DNA of 56,778 nucleotides from Antarctobacter heliothermus (lineage in GTDB: Bacteria; Pseudomonadota; Alphaproteobacteria; Rhodobacterales; Rhodobacteraceae). Location: contig NZ_FZON01000030.1 in assembly GCF_900188425.1 (NCBI RefSeq), positions 1 through 56,778 on the forward strand, given 5' to 3'. Each line of letters starts with the position of its first letter. Position 1 is the first letter of the stretch. This document shows positions 38,418 through 49,251 of the stretch, one piece after another. Under the pieces are notes generated by a model. The model saw nothing but the letters and a program-made list of their open reading frames with translations. It did no database searches and was not told the origin of the DNA. Made by a program: the position numbers and the translations under genes.

Positions 38418-39977
38418 ATGTGGATTGGTCGTGCGGCGGTTTTCGCCGCACTTTTCTTTGCGGTGCAGGCCGGTTCTGCTTTTGCACAGGACATCACGCT
38501 GAAATCGCGGGATGGTACGATCTCGCTCAGCGGGACGCTTCTGGGGTTTGACGGCGAATTTTACCGGATCGAAACGCGGTTCGGTGAACTGACGGTCGAC
38601 GGCTCCGGTGTGTCCTGTACCGGTGTCGGCTGTCCCTCGTTGACCGGCTATGTCGCGCGGGTGACCATCTCTGGGTCGGCCACGCTGGGCCGTGTCCTGA
38701 TGCCCGCCCTGATAGAGGGGTTTGCCCGGCGCAACGGGCTGGAGGCCCGACGCACAACCGCCCCGGACGGCGACCCGATCTACGCCCTGCAAGAGGCGGG
38801 CGGCGGACCGCTGGTGGGGGAGTTCACCTTTCGCGTCAGCAACACCGACAAAGGCTTTGCCGATCTCGCGGCCGACGATGCGGACATTGTCATGGCCCTG
38901 CGTGAAATCCGCCCCGAAGAGGTCACAGCCGCCAAGAATGCGGGGCTGGGCGACCTGACACAGCCCAACCGCTCTCGCGTGCTGGCGCTGGATGCCATGG
39001 TGCCCATCGTGTCGTCCCACAATCCGGTCGACACGCTGTCCATCGTCCAACTGGCCGAGATCCTGTCTGGCCGCATCGACAACTGGAAGGCGCTCGGTGG
39101 CCCGGATGCACCGATCACCGTGCATCTGCGTGACGATGGTTCAGGCATGGTGCAGGGGCTGCAGGACCGGCTGCTGCGCCCGGTCCGACAATCGCTGGCC
39201 GCCGGGGCCACGCGCCACGACAGCAACCCCGCTCTGACACGGGCGGTCGCGCATGATCCTTTTGGGTTGGGCATGGCGAACTACTCGGAGATCGGCAATA
39301 CCAAGCCGCTGGTGCTGACCGGCCCTTGCGGGTTCCGGCTGCGCGCGGCGCGGCGCAGTATCAAGACAGAGGATTACCCGCTGACCGCGCCGATGTTCCT
39401 GTATGTCCCGGCCCGGCGCCTGCCGCGACTGGCGCGCGAATTTCTGGCCTATACCCACAGCCCACCCGCTCAGATCGTGATCCGCCGCGCCGGATTTGTT
39501 GATCAATCCCCTGAAGAAATCGCCGTGGATCTACAGGGGGACCGGCTGGCCAACGCGGTGGCGGTGGCCGAAGGCCCTGAAGGATTGGCTGCCTTGCAGG
39601 GTATGGTCCAGGCGCTGGCCCCCATGCGCCGCCTGACAGTCACGTTCCGGTTCGAGGCAGGTTCTGCCCGGCTTGACGCCCAGTCCCGGTCAAACGTGCT
39701 GGCGCTGGCGCGCGCGCTGGAATCAGGTGTCTACGACGGCAGGCGTCTGGTATTTGTCGGCTTTTCCGATGGGGTTGGCCCCGCCTCCGCCAACCTCGAC
39801 ATAGCAGAGCGACGGGCCGAGGCGGTGCGCGAGGCGATTCAGACCGCCGCCGAAACTGCCGATCTGGACCGGATCGACATTGCGGTCGAGGCATTTGGAG
39901 AGGCGCTGCCCATGGCCTGCGACGACAGTGCATGGGGCCGGCAGGTCAACCGCCGGGTCGAGGTCTGGGTGCAGTAG
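38418..39977 (+). CDS. Phosphate-binding-like domain fused to OmpA/MotB peptidoglycan-binding domain
   Basis: 519 residues. Signal peptide to AFAQ, then a short beta domain (GTISLSGTLLGFDGEFYRI). Residues 80-350 resemble a PstS-type periplasmic binding domain (VTISGSATLGRVLMPALIEGF, VSNTDKGFADLAADDADIVM, and DNWKALGGPDAPITVH). The last 120 residues are OmpA-like (VTFRFEAGSARLDAQSRSNV, VGFSDGVGPASANLDIAERR, then NRRVEVWVQ), which binds peptidoglycan. So a ligand-binding module is tethered to the cell wall. No ABC permease is nearby, making transport less likely than sensing or storage. Convergent with radC. Confidence 0.82.
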   Translation: MWIGRAAVFAALFFAVQAGSAFAQDITLKSRDGTISLSGTLLGFDGEFYRIETRFGELTVDGSGVSCTGVGCPSLTGYVARVTISGSATLGRVLMPALIEGFARRNGLEARRTTAPDGDPIYALQEAGGGPLVGEFTFRVSNTDKGFADLAADDADIVMALREIRPEEVTAAKNAGLGDLTQPNRSRVLALDAMVPIVSSHNPVDTLSIVQLAEILSGRIDNWKALGGPDAPITVHLRDDGSGMVQGLQDRLLRPVRQSLAAGATRHDSNPALTRAVAHDPFGLGMANYSEIGNTKPLVLTGPCGFRLRAARRSIKTEDYPLTAPMFLYVPARRLPRLAREFLAYTHSPPAQIVIRRAGFVDQSPEEIAVDLQGDRLANAVAVAEGPEGLAALQGMVQALAPMRRLTVTFRFEAGSARLDAQSRSNVLALARALESGVYDGRRLVFVGFSDGVGPASANLDIAERRAEAVREAIQTAAETADLDRIDIAVEAFGEALPMACDDSAWGRQVNRRVEVWVQ

Positions 39978-39987
39978 GTCGCGACGG

Positions 39988-40770
39988 CTATAGCAGCCCT
40001 TCGGAGCGGAAACTCAGCTCTTGCGATTTTCCGATGACTAGGTGGTCATGCAGGGTGATCCCCAGCGCATCCGCCGCCATCTGGATTTGCGCGGTCATGT
40101 CGATATCCGCCTGACTGGGCGTCGGATCACCAGATGGGTGGTTGTGGACAAGGATGATCGCCGAGGCATTCAGTTCCAGAGCGCGTTTGACAACCTCTCG
40201 CGGATAGACCGGCACATGATCGACCGTGCCGCGCGCCTGCGGCTCATCCGCGATCAGCACATTCTTGCGGTCCAGAAACAGGATGCGGAATTGTTCGGTA
40301 TCCCGGTGCGCCATGCTGGTCTGACAGTAGTCCAGCAACGCATCCCAACTGCTGAGCACCTGTTTGCCCAGAACCCGGCTGCGCGCCAGACGGTGCGCTG
40401 CGGCCTCAACGATCTTGAGCTCTGTCAGCACAGCGTCGCCGACACCATTGACCTCACGCAGCCGGTGCGGTGGGGCAGACAGCACGCCGTTGAAGTCGCC
40501 GAAGGTTTCCAGCAATTGGCGGGCCAGTGGTTTGACATCCCGGCGCGGAATGGCCCTGAACAGCACTAGTTCCAGCATTTCGTAGTCCGGCAACGCATCC
40601 GACCCGCCGATCAGGAACCGCTCGCGTAAACGGGCCCGATGATCGCGGATATAAGACGGCAGCTTGGTCGCGCCCGGCACGGGGCGCTCCGCCTCATCCA
40701 GATCGAAGAGGGCGGCTTGCGAGTCGGAAAAATGCGGGCCACGAGTCATGGTGACATCGTGGCCCGTCAT
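39988..40770 (-). CDS. radC: RadC family JAB/MPN-domain protein
   Basis: 260 residues from ATG 40770. A helix-hairpin-helix near 100 ([20 protein letters not shown]) is followed by an MPN metalloprotease-like domain with the JAMM set: [14 protein letters not shown], an upstream Glu and the Asp. Named for a supposed repair role, since withdrawn; its function is unsettled. No obvious ribosome binding site: GTG 40794 and ATG 40749 are alternatives, so the start is uncertain by some 15 codons. It converges with the OmpA fusion gene 10 bases away. Confidence 0.88.
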   Translation of the reverse strand: MTGHDVTMTRGPHFSDSQAALFDLDEAERPVPGATKLPSYIRDHRARLRERFLIGGSDALPDYEMLELVLFRAIPRRDVKPLARQLLETFGDFNGVLSAPPHRLREVNGVGDAVLTELKIVEAAAHRLARSRVLGKQVLSSWDALLDYCQTSMAHRDTEQFRILFLDRKNVLIADEPQARGTVDHVPVYPREVVKRALELNASAIILVHNHPSGDPTPSQADIDMTAQIQMAADALGITLHDHLVIGKSQELSFRSEGLL

Positions 40771-40824
40771 GGTGAACAGCAGGTTAACAAGCACCGCGCT
40801 TTCGTGCGGGCAGCGGCCGACTCG

Positions 40825-41988
40825 TCAGCCTTTCATCGAATCCCAAAAACTTTTGACCGAGCGGAAAAAGCTGGAGCTTTCCGGGTTGTTGTCTTCGGCC
40901 AGCGATTCGAACTCACGCAGCAGTTCTTTCTGCTTGGAGGTCAGGTTCACCGGGGTCTCCACCGCCAGTTCGATGAACATGTCCCCCGTCGCCCCGCCCC
41001 TCAGCGCAGGCATGCCCTTGCTGCGCAGGCGCATCTGACGGCCCGACTGGCTGCCCGAGGGGATCTTGACCCGGCTGCGCCCGCCGTCAATTGTCGGCAC
41101 CTCGATGTCGCCACCCAAGGCCGCCACCGTCATGGAGACCGGCACGCGGCAGTGCAGTTCCGCCCCGTCGCGTTCAAAGATCCCGTGTGGCTCAACCTCG
41201 ATAAAGATATACAGGTCGCCCGGAGGACCGCCGCGCATCCCGGCCTCGCCCTCACCGGCCAGCCGGATTCGGGTGCCTGTCTCGACCCCTGCCGGAATAT
41301 TCACCGACAAAGCGCGCTCTTTCTGCACACGGCCTGCACCGCTACAGACATTGCACGGGTTCTTGATGATCTGGCCCAGGCCCGAACAGGTCGGACAGGT
41401 CCGCTCTACCGTAAAGAACCCTTGCGTCGCACGCACCTTGCCAAGGCCGGAACAGGTCGGGCAGGTTGTAGGCTCTGCGCCGCCTTCGGCACCCGATCCG
41501 TTGCATTCATCACATTGCACCGAGGTCGGCACCTTGATGGTTTTTTGCAGCCCGTTATAGGCATCCTCCAGCGTCACCCGCAGGTTGTACCGCAGGTCTG
41601 CCCCACGCGCCGCACGCTGACGGCCGCCCTGACGGCCGCCCTGACGGCCGCCCATGAAGTCGCCGAACAGGTCGTCGAAGACGTCGGAAAAGGCGCTGGC
41701 GAAATCGCCGTTGCCGCCCATGCCACCTGCCCCGCCGGGACGCGGGCCGCCGCCCATGCCGCCTTCGAACGCGGCATGGCCAAACCGGTCATAGGCCGCC
41801 TTTTTCTCGGCGTCCTTCAGGACCTCATGTGCCTCGTTGGCTTCCTTGAACTGTGCTTCGGCGTCGGGCTTGTCGGCATTGCGATCGGGGTGCAGCTCTT
41901 TCGCCTTGGCGCGATAGGCTTTCTTGATCTCTTCCGCCGAGGCGCCGCGCTGGAGACCGAGCACCTCGTAATAATCACGTTTGGACAT
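40825..41988 (-). CDS. dnaJ: Chaperone DnaJ
   Basis: 387 residues. Co-chaperone that delivers substrates to DnaK and stimulates its ATPase. J domain at 1-70 with the HPD triad (KELHPDRN), then a Gly-rich linker. The zinc centre has four CxxCxGxG-type repeats ([16 protein letters not shown] twice, CNVCSGAG), and the C-terminal binding domains follow. ATG 41988 has AGGAGG in front; a frame five codons longer is less likely. The gene follows dnaK after 80 bases containing a hairpin. Confidence 0.95.
   Translation of the reverse strand: MSKRDYYEVLGLQRGASAEEIKKAYRAKAKELHPDRNADKPDAEAQFKEANEAHEVLKDAEKKAAYDRFGHAAFEGGMGGGPRPGGAGGMGGNGDFASAFSDVFDDLFGDFMGGRQGGRQGGRQRAARGADLRYNLRVTLEDAYNGLQKTIKVPTSVQCDECNGSGAEGGAEPTTCPTCSGLGKVRATQGFFTVERTCPTCSGLGQIIKNPCNVCSGAGRVQKERALSVNIPAGVETGTRIRLAGEGEAGMRGGPPGDLYIFIEVEPHGIFERDGAELHCRVPVSMTVAALGGDIEVPTIDGGRSRVKIPSGSQSGRQMRLRSKGMPALRGGATGDMFIELAVETPVNLTSKQKELLREFESLAEDNNPESSSFFRSVKSFWDSMKG
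41617..41652. repeat. Three tandem 12-bp repeats inside dnaJ
   Basis: CTGACGGCCGCC three times without mismatch. On the coding strand it adds GGRQ repeats to the glycine-rich linker between the J domain and the zinc centre. The length is a multiple of three, so copy-number change would keep the frame. Confidence 0.85.
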
Positions 41989-42016
41989 GGCTGTCCTCCT
42001 CATTGCGGAACGTCAA

Positions 42017-42043
42017 GGGCCGGCCCGGTGTCCGGACCGGCCC
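42017..42043 (-). terminator. Hairpin between dnaK and dnaJ
   Basis: GGGCCGG and CCGGCCC enclose a second CCGG pair. No U-run follows. Likely a stabilising or partial-termination hairpin that gives more DnaK than DnaJ. Confidence 0.6.
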
Positions 42044-42068
42044 CAGATTGGTTCCGAGGGCGATGGCC

Positions 42069-43991
<1,923 letters not shown>

Positions 43992-44110
43992 GTTTCGATC
44001 CCTTTCATTCTCAAGGCGATGTCACGAGGCCGCGGACCCGTTACGGCATCCAGCCCCGTAGGATTGTCGCTGGGCACTCCGCAAAGGGCGTGCCCGGCGT
44101 TCGGAGGACA

Positions 44111-44139
44111 TATAAGGAGGGGTCCTTGAGGCTGCAAGC
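44111..44139 (-). promoter_or_regulatory. Candidate RpoH (heat-shock) promoter of dnaK
   Basis: On the minus strand CTTGCAG is followed after 14 bases by CCTTATAT, close to the sigma-32 pattern (CTTGAAA, 13-15 bases, CCCCATNT). It lies 120 bases before dnaK. No CIRCE element was seen. Confidence 0.55.
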
Positions 44140-44216
44140 GTCGTGATGGCGGCAATTCTGCGGTTTTCCGTCTCTGGTCGCTTGGCATCTACAGGGCAAT
44201 CCTTGACAACTGGCTT

Positions 44217-44819
44217 ATGACCGAACCGATCCGGCAAAAGGGCTTTGTCATTCACCCCGGCTTTCTGGACCGCGCAGCGCAAGACGCGCTGGTGGTGCGG
44301 CTGCGTGAGGTACTGGACAATGCCCCGCTGTTCACGCCGCGCACACGACGCGGACCAATGTCAGTCCGGATGAGCGCGGCAGGGGCCTATGGCTGGATCA
44401 GCGATACACGCGGCTATCGCTATGATGCGCGGCACCCGGACGGGTTGGTCTGGCCACCAATTCCCGATGAGGTGACGGCGATCTGGAACGCGGTGTCGGG
44501 CTGCACCCGTGCGCCAGAATGTTGTCTGATCAACTGGTACGATAGCGCCGCCCGCATGGGCCTGCACCGGGATGAGGACGAGGCGGACCTGTCCTGTCCA
44601 GTGGTGTCGGTATCGCTGGGCGATGACGCGTTGTTCCGCACGGGCAATGTCGCGCGCGGCGGGCGGACGGAATCGATCTGGTTGAAATCCGGCGACGTGG
44701 TGGTGATGGGCGGCGCGGCGCGACTGGCACATCACGGCGTTGATCGCATCCGGTTCGGATCATCGACATTGCTGCCGAACGGCGGTCGCATCAACCTGAC
44801 ACTGCGGGTGGTGACATGA
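44217..44819 (+). CDS. alkB: Alkylated-DNA repair dioxygenase AlkB
   Basis: 200 residues. Fe(II)/2-oxoglutarate oxygenase that removes methyl groups from 1-methyladenine and 3-methylcytosine. Iron ligands: HRDEDEADLSCP (H-x-D) and the His in LAHHGVDRIRFG; the 2-oxoglutarate arginine is in RINLTLRVV. Substrate-side motif INWYDSAARMGLH is also present. Typical length. It starts beside the dnaK leader and stands alone, without an ada gene. No clear ribosome binding site before the ATG. Confidence 0.92.
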   Translation: MTEPIRQKGFVIHPGFLDRAAQDALVVRLREVLDNAPLFTPRTRRGPMSVRMSAAGAYGWISDTRGYRYDARHPDGLVWPPIPDEVTAIWNAVSGCTRAPECCLINWYDSAARMGLHRDEDEADLSCPVVSVSLGDDALFRTGNVARGGRTESIWLKSGDVVVMGGAARLAHHGVDRIRFGSSTLLPNGGRINLTLRVVT

Positions 44820-44864
44820 GCGGGCACGCCGCTTCAAAGCGGCGTGGACCCGGCCTGTTTCGCG

Positions 44865-45485
44865 CTAGTCTGCCAATTCGCAGCAGCCTGACAGCACATA
44901 GCCGTCTGTGCCCGTCACGATCACTGTCGCGTCAAAGCCGTATTCATTGTCGGACATGCCATTGTCGCAATACGCCTTGACCACCACGACCGAAAGGTCG
45001 CGCGCACCGGCGCCACCTTGCAGCACCCATTTCTCCAACGGGTTGTACGCCCGTTTCATCAGCCCGACGGAAAAGGTGTCGCCGACCTCGTAATTGACCG
45101 GCGTCTTGACCGTGGCGCTCTGGCCCGGCCGGATGTCGATGTCCCAGAACGGCTCTGTCCCGCCGCAGATCAGCCGCGGCACATTGCCGATGTCGCCGTC
45201 CACGCGCGGCGCAAGATACCGCAGCGACGTCCAGCCCGGCAGCTCGTGAACATTCACCAACCCCCAGTTGCCTTCGACCCGGATCACCTCGACCGCGCGG
45301 GAGTCATAGGCCAGTTCCCCGACAATCGGGTGACTGGCACCCGGACCCGCGCGCACGTTCAGGACATCGTTCGACGCCACGCCCACAACATCGTGCAGGC
45401 GTGGATAGTCGCTTTGGGCGGCGGCGGCCGTGCCAAGCAGCAGCAGACCGCACAAAAGGCGCATCACCCCAACCGCGCGCATCAT
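44865..45485 (-). CDS. Secreted SH3-domain protein with EPFW domain (paralogue 2)
   Basis: 206 residues from ATG 45485, which overlaps the upstream stop as ATGA. Signal peptide to AAAAQ. An SH3b-like domain (VLNVRAGPGASHPIVGEL) is followed by a second domain with CGGTEPFWDIDIRP, CDNGMSDNEYGFDATVIV and the ending SGCCELAD. The second domain fits the COG3650-type family, related to lysozyme-inhibitor/META folds. SH3b modules usually bind peptidoglycan, so a cell-wall role is likely. The same layout occurs in its neighbour, so they arose by tandem duplication. Confidence 0.78.
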   Translation of the reverse strand: MMRAVGVMRLLCGLLLLGTAAAAQSDYPRLHDVVGVASNDVLNVRAGPGASHPIVGELAYDSRAVEVIRVEGNWGLVNVHELPGWTSLRYLAPRVDGDIGNVPRLICGGTEPFWDIDIRPGQSATVKTPVNYEVGDTFSVGLMKRAYNPLEKWVLQGGAGARDLSVVVVKAYCDNGMSDNEYGFDATVIVTGTDGYVLSGCCELAD

Positions 45486-46075
45486 TGCATGTCGAGCGAA
45501 CAGCACCCGGTATAGACCTGCGTGTCATAACCGCCGATCACCGCCGAGCCGGAAAAGCCAAAGACATAATCCGACATGCCGTCGGTACATTGCGTATGGT
45601 TGAGGACCAGCGTGACATTCTCCCCCAGCTTGCTGCCCAGCAGGGCGTGCGGCGCGTCGCGGCTGATCGCTGTCGCCAGCTCACCCACCTTGAACGCCTT
45701 GTCGTCATCGTCGGGGCGGGTGAATGTCAGGTTTTCTCCGACCACTGTCGCGCTCCAGAACGGTTCGGTGCCGAAACATTTGTACTGGTATCCAGAGGGT
45801 AGCTCAGTGCCTTCCTGCCGCTCCATCGAATCAAGCGGAACCCAGCCTGACAGGCCCTCGACGTTGACGCGGCCCCAGCCGTCGTCTTCTTCGACAACCT
45901 CGACATGTTTGGCGTCGAACCCCAGCGCGCCGATCACCGTGCCGTTTTCCGTCGGGCGGGTGCGCATGTTCAGCACGTCGCCCTCTTCAATGCCCATGAC
46001 ATGGTAGAGCGCCGGAAATTCCTGTGCCGAGGCCGCCCCGGCGAGACAAATCAGTAGTGCTGCAAATTTATTCAT
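45482..46075 (-). CDS. Secreted SH3-domain protein with EPFW domain (paralogue 1)
   Basis: 197 residues. Signal peptide ends ASAQE. The SH3b-like domain has VLNMRTRPTENGTVIGALG and VEGLSGWVPLD; the second domain has CFGTEPFWSATVVG, CTDGMSDYVFGFSGSAVIGG and the end TGCCSLDMQ. All the cysteines match positions in the adjacent paralogue, implying two conserved disulfides. First of the two-gene unit, overlapping the next by 4 bases. Both end before alkB, convergently. Confidence 0.78.
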   Translation of the reverse strand: MNKFAALLICLAGAASAQEFPALYHVMGIEEGDVLNMRTRPTENGTVIGALGFDAKHVEVVEEDDGWGRVNVEGLSGWVPLDSMERQEGTELPSGYQYKCFGTEPFWSATVVGENLTFTRPDDDDKAFKVGELATAISRDAPHALLGSKLGENVTLVLNHTQCTDGMSDYVFGFSGSAVIGGYDTQVYTGCCSLDMQ

Positions 46076-46123
46076 TTCACTCTTCCCTAAGTCCGCCGGA
46101 AAACCGCGGGGAAAGCGGGCGCG

Positions 46124-46954
46124 TCAGCGGCGCGCGCTCCACGAGGCCGAGGCGTGTTTGCGGGTGTAGAACTCACCCATGAGACCAATCATCACCAGAA
46201 TGATACTCAGATAAAATGCATATTCCCAGTCAGAATTCCGGGGGTTGTAATCGACAAAAGCGTATCCACGCGACTGGTCGATGGTGTGGAACAGGGGATT
46301 CCAATCGAACATCGCCAGCATGGAACTGGGCAGCGTATTGGCCACGAACATCTTGCCCGAGGCAATCATGTTGGCGCGCTGGTACACCGTTGAAATGATG
46401 CTGACCGGCGTCGGGAACCACGGCTTGACCGCCAGAAAGACCAACCCGATCGCGGCGCCGGAAAACCACGACAGGATGACCATGGCAAGGCAGCCGATGG
46501 GGTCGTGAATGTCCTCCATCACAAAGGGATTGAAGGCCACGTCGTAGACGAACAGGATCGCGAACAGCGACAGGATCTGGATATACAGCGTCGAGACCAT
46601 GGCAGAGATTATGGCAATGGCAGTGTTCATCGGCGCGTGCTGCATCATCGGGCTGGCCGGTCCCTCGGACGCGGACACGGCGCCCAGCGTCTTGGTGTGG
46701 GTCATGAACAGGAACACGCCGGTCATGATGTAGACCATGAAGTCGCCGCGCAGGGCGGCGCTGCGCATCCCCAGGATCTGGAACATGAAATAGAACGCCA
46801 GAACAAAGATAATCGTCTGCAACATGTTCATGAAGATCGCCATGAAGGCATTGCCATGCGTCTTGCGCACTGAACGGACTGAATTGTGATAGATCAGTTC
46901 AAGGATGTAGACGAAGGATTCCAGCCGGGACCGGGGTCGAGTAACCTGAAACAT
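46124..46954 (-). CDS. ABC-2 polysaccharide export permease (Wzm/KpsM-like)
   Basis: 276 residues from ATG 46954 (GGAGCAGG ahead; the 22 residues upstream look non-coding). Six hydrophobic segments after a basic amphipathic start (RLESFVYILELIYHNSVRS), with NMLQTIIFVLAFYFMFQILG and a late TFPSSML-like loop and FDWNPLFHTIDQSRGYAF, which is typical of Wzm/KpsM. It would export a capsule or O-polysaccharide. No ATPase gene adjoins it, which is unusual since KpsM and KpsT are normally paired. It is divergent from the cysQ-glycosyltransferase-sulfotransferase genes. Confidence 0.82.
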   Translation of the reverse strand: MFQVTRPRSRLESFVYILELIYHNSVRSVRKTHGNAFMAIFMNMLQTIIFVLAFYFMFQILGMRSAALRGDFMVYIMTGVFLFMTHTKTLGAVSASEGPASPMMQHAPMNTAIAIISAMVSTLYIQILSLFAILFVYDVAFNPFVMEDIHDPIGCLAMVILSWFSGAAIGLVFLAVKPWFPTPVSIISTVYQRANMIASGKMFVANTLPSSMLAMFDWNPLFHTIDQSRGYAFVDYNPRNSDWEYAFYLSIILVMIGLMGEFYTRKHASASWSARR

Positions 46955-47080
46955 GCTGCCTGCTCCGGATGCGTGCCCGCGACAGGCCGCACACTTGCTG
47001 TTCTTGTTGTCCGGCACCATAAGGCGCGCGAGCTTTCAAATCAATAAATCCGCGCAGGCCGCGCGTCTTGGAGCCATGAA

Positions 47081-47878
47081 ATGAATTATTCCGAACTGAC
47101 CACCGTGATGCGCCGTCTGGCTCTGGAAGCCGGAGAGAAGATCATGGAGATCTACAACTCCGATGATTTTGAGGTCATGGTCAAATCCGACGACAGCCCC
47201 GTCACCGTTGCCGATCAGGCCGCCGACGCGCTGATCTCGGACGGTTTGCGCGCCGCATTTCCGGACACCGCGCTGGTCACGGAGGAACAGGCAGACAGCC
47301 ATGACGTCACCGCCATGACCTTTCTGATTGTCGATCCGCTGGACGGCACCAAGGAATTCATCAAGCGGCGCGGCGATTTCACCGTGAACATCGCGCTGGT
47401 CGAGGACGGTGTGCCGACCCGCGGCGTGGTCTATGCCCCCGCCAAGGGCCGCATGTTCTACACCGACAGCGTCGGCAAATCGGTCGAAGAGACCGGCCCC
47501 TTTGACCTTGAAACGCGCGGCGAGACAACGCCGATCAAAGTCACCGATCCCGACAACGCGGCGCTGATGGTCGTGGCGTCGAAATCGCACCGTGATCAGG
47601 CCACCGTCGACTACATCGCCAAATACGATGTCAAGGACATGACCAGCGCCGGGTCGTCGCTGAAATTCTGCCTTGTCGCCACGGGCGAGGCAGATCTGTA
47701 TCCGCGTCTCGGCCGCACAATGGAATGGGACACCGCTGCGGGCCACGCCGTGCTGAACGGCGCAGGCGGGCGCGTGGTGCGCTTTGACGATCACACAGCG
47801 CTGGCTTACGGCAAGGAAGGCTTCGCCAACCCGTTCTTCATCGCCTACGCTCCAGGTGTGGATCTGAAAGAGGGCTGA
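47081..47878 (+). CDS. cysQ: 3'(2'),5'-bisphosphate nucleotidase CysQ
   Basis: 265 residues. Removes the 3'-phosphate of PAP (and PAPS), the by-product of sulfotransferases. Lithium-sensitive phosphatase motifs: VTEEQADSH, the metal site LIVDPLDGTKEFIKRRGDF, and GEADLYPRLGRTMEWDTAAG. Full length. TTGGAG lies before the ATG. Its position at the head of a block ending in a sulfotransferase gene fits PAP clearance during glycan sulfation, beyond its usual role in sulfate assimilation. Confidence 0.93.
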   Translation: MNYSELTTVMRRLALEAGEKIMEIYNSDDFEVMVKSDDSPVTVADQAADALISDGLRAAFPDTALVTEEQADSHDVTAMTFLIVDPLDGTKEFIKRRGDFTVNIALVEDGVPTRGVVYAPAKGRMFYTDSVGKSVEETGPFDLETRGETTPIKVTDPDNAALMVVASKSHRDQATVDYIAKYDVKDMTSAGSSLKFCLVATGEADLYPRLGRTMEWDTAAGHAVLNGAGGRVVRFDDHTALAYGKEGFANPFFIAYAPGVDLKEG

Positions 47879-47886
47879 GTCCCAAC

Positions 47887-49110
47887 ATGACCCTGCCGGT
47901 CAGCATCGTCGTCGTCAGCCGGGATAGACCGGCCGCGCTGATGCGCTGCCTGACCGGGGTCGGCCAACTGGACTACGCCCCGTTTGAGATCATCGTCGTC
48001 GCCTGTCCCGCAGGCGCCGATGCCACGGCGGCCCGCCCCGACGCCGACCACATCAAGCTGATCCGTTTTGATGACCCCAACATCTCGGCCGCCCGCAATC
48101 TGGGGAGTGCTGCTGCATCCGGTAAGATCGTGGCCTTTATCGACGACGACGCGGTGCCGGAACCGCTGTGGCTGCGGCACCTGACCGACCCGTTCGGCGA
48201 TCCGCAAGTGGCCTGTACCGGCGGCTATGTGATCGGGCGCAACGGCATTTCCTATCAGTGGACATCGCGCAGCGTCGACACGACTGGCACGGCGCACCCG
48301 CTGGCCCTGTCCGGTGATGCCCCCGCAACACCCGCCCCACCGCAAGGGCAGGCGATCAAGACCGAAGGCACAAACATGGCGGTGCGCCGCGATGTGCTGT
48401 CCACGATTGGCGGGTTCGATCCGGCGTTCCGCTTTTATCTGGATGAAACCGATCTGAACCTGCGGCTGGCCGCTGCGGGCCATCGGACGGCGCTGGTGCC
48501 CTTGGCACAAGTCCATCACGGATTTGCCCAAAGCGCCCGACGCGACCGCGACCGCAGCCCGCGCGACCTGACAGAGATCGGCGCCTCGCAAATGGTCTTC
48601 TTGCGCAAGCATGGCCCCGAGGCCGACAGGACCGCCGCATGGCGGACCTTTGCGGACGGACAGCGTGCGCGTCTTTTGCGCTTCATGCAAAGCGGCCCGC
48701 TGGACCCGCTGGATGTGGCGCGCCTGATGCGCGGTTTGCAGCACGGCGCAAAGGACGGTGCCAGCCGCGCCTTCGGAACGACCCTCGCCCAGCCCGACCT
48801 CGACCAGGGGTTTCGTCCCTATCCCGGACGTCCGGACGCCCCGCGTGTGCGCCTTTCCGGCAGACCGTGGCAGGCCGCGCGGTTGCGCGCCAAGGCGGCC
48901 AAGGCGGTCCGCGACGGCGCCATCGTCAGCCTGTTCCTGTTTTCACCGACAGCCCGCCGCCATCGCGTCACCTTTACCTCTGAAGGGGTCTGGGAACAAT
49001 CTGGCGGACTTTTTGGGCAGAGCCATCGCAATGGCCCGGCAATCCGCCTGCAGCACTTTTCTTCTCGCCTCTCATCAGAGATTATGCGAGTGCAGAAACA
49101 GCGCGGATAG
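47887..49110 (+). CDS. Glycosyltransferase family 2 protein
   Basis: 407 residues. GT-A fold: VSIVVVSRDRPAALMRCLTG, nucleotide-binding Asp region ISAARNLGSAAASGKIVAFI-DDD (the DxD-like metal site), and EGTNMAVRRDVLSTIGGFDP with FYLDETDLNLRLAAAG, the acceptor-side ED motif. A ~120-residue Arg-rich C-terminal tail has no recognised domain. It begins eight bases after cysQ. Donor and acceptor sugars are unknown; UDP-sugars from GalU/GalE downstream are plausible. No transmembrane segment. Confidence 0.85.
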   Translation: MTLPVSIVVVSRDRPAALMRCLTGVGQLDYAPFEIIVVACPAGADATAARPDADHIKLIRFDDPNISAARNLGSAAASGKIVAFIDDDAVPEPLWLRHLTDPFGDPQVACTGGYVIGRNGISYQWTSRSVDTTGTAHPLALSGDAPATPAPPQGQAIKTEGTNMAVRRDVLSTIGGFDPAFRFYLDETDLNLRLAAAGHRTALVPLAQVHHGFAQSARRDRDRSPRDLTEIGASQMVFLRKHGPEADRTAAWRTFADGQRARLLRFMQSGPLDPLDVARLMRGLQHGAKDGASRAFGTTLAQPDLDQGFRPYPGRPDAPRVRLSGRPWQAARLRAKAAKAVRDGAIVSLFLFSPTARRHRVTFTSEGVWEQSGGLFGQSHRNGPAIRLQHFSSRLSSEIMRVQKQRG

Positions 49111-49251
49111 CGCGGATTTCGCGGGTCAAACACCCGACAAGACGACATATTGGGAACACACTTTTACCTAGGTTTTTTGCCATCCCGTTCGATAAGGCCC
49201 CCGCAATAAGCGGCCAAGGGGACCGGACGGCAAGAACAGATGGAGACTGAA

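Noticed and set aside
41617-41652. CRISPR-like short repeats
   Set aside because: Only three directly adjacent coding repeats without spacers; no array or cas genes anywhere in the window.
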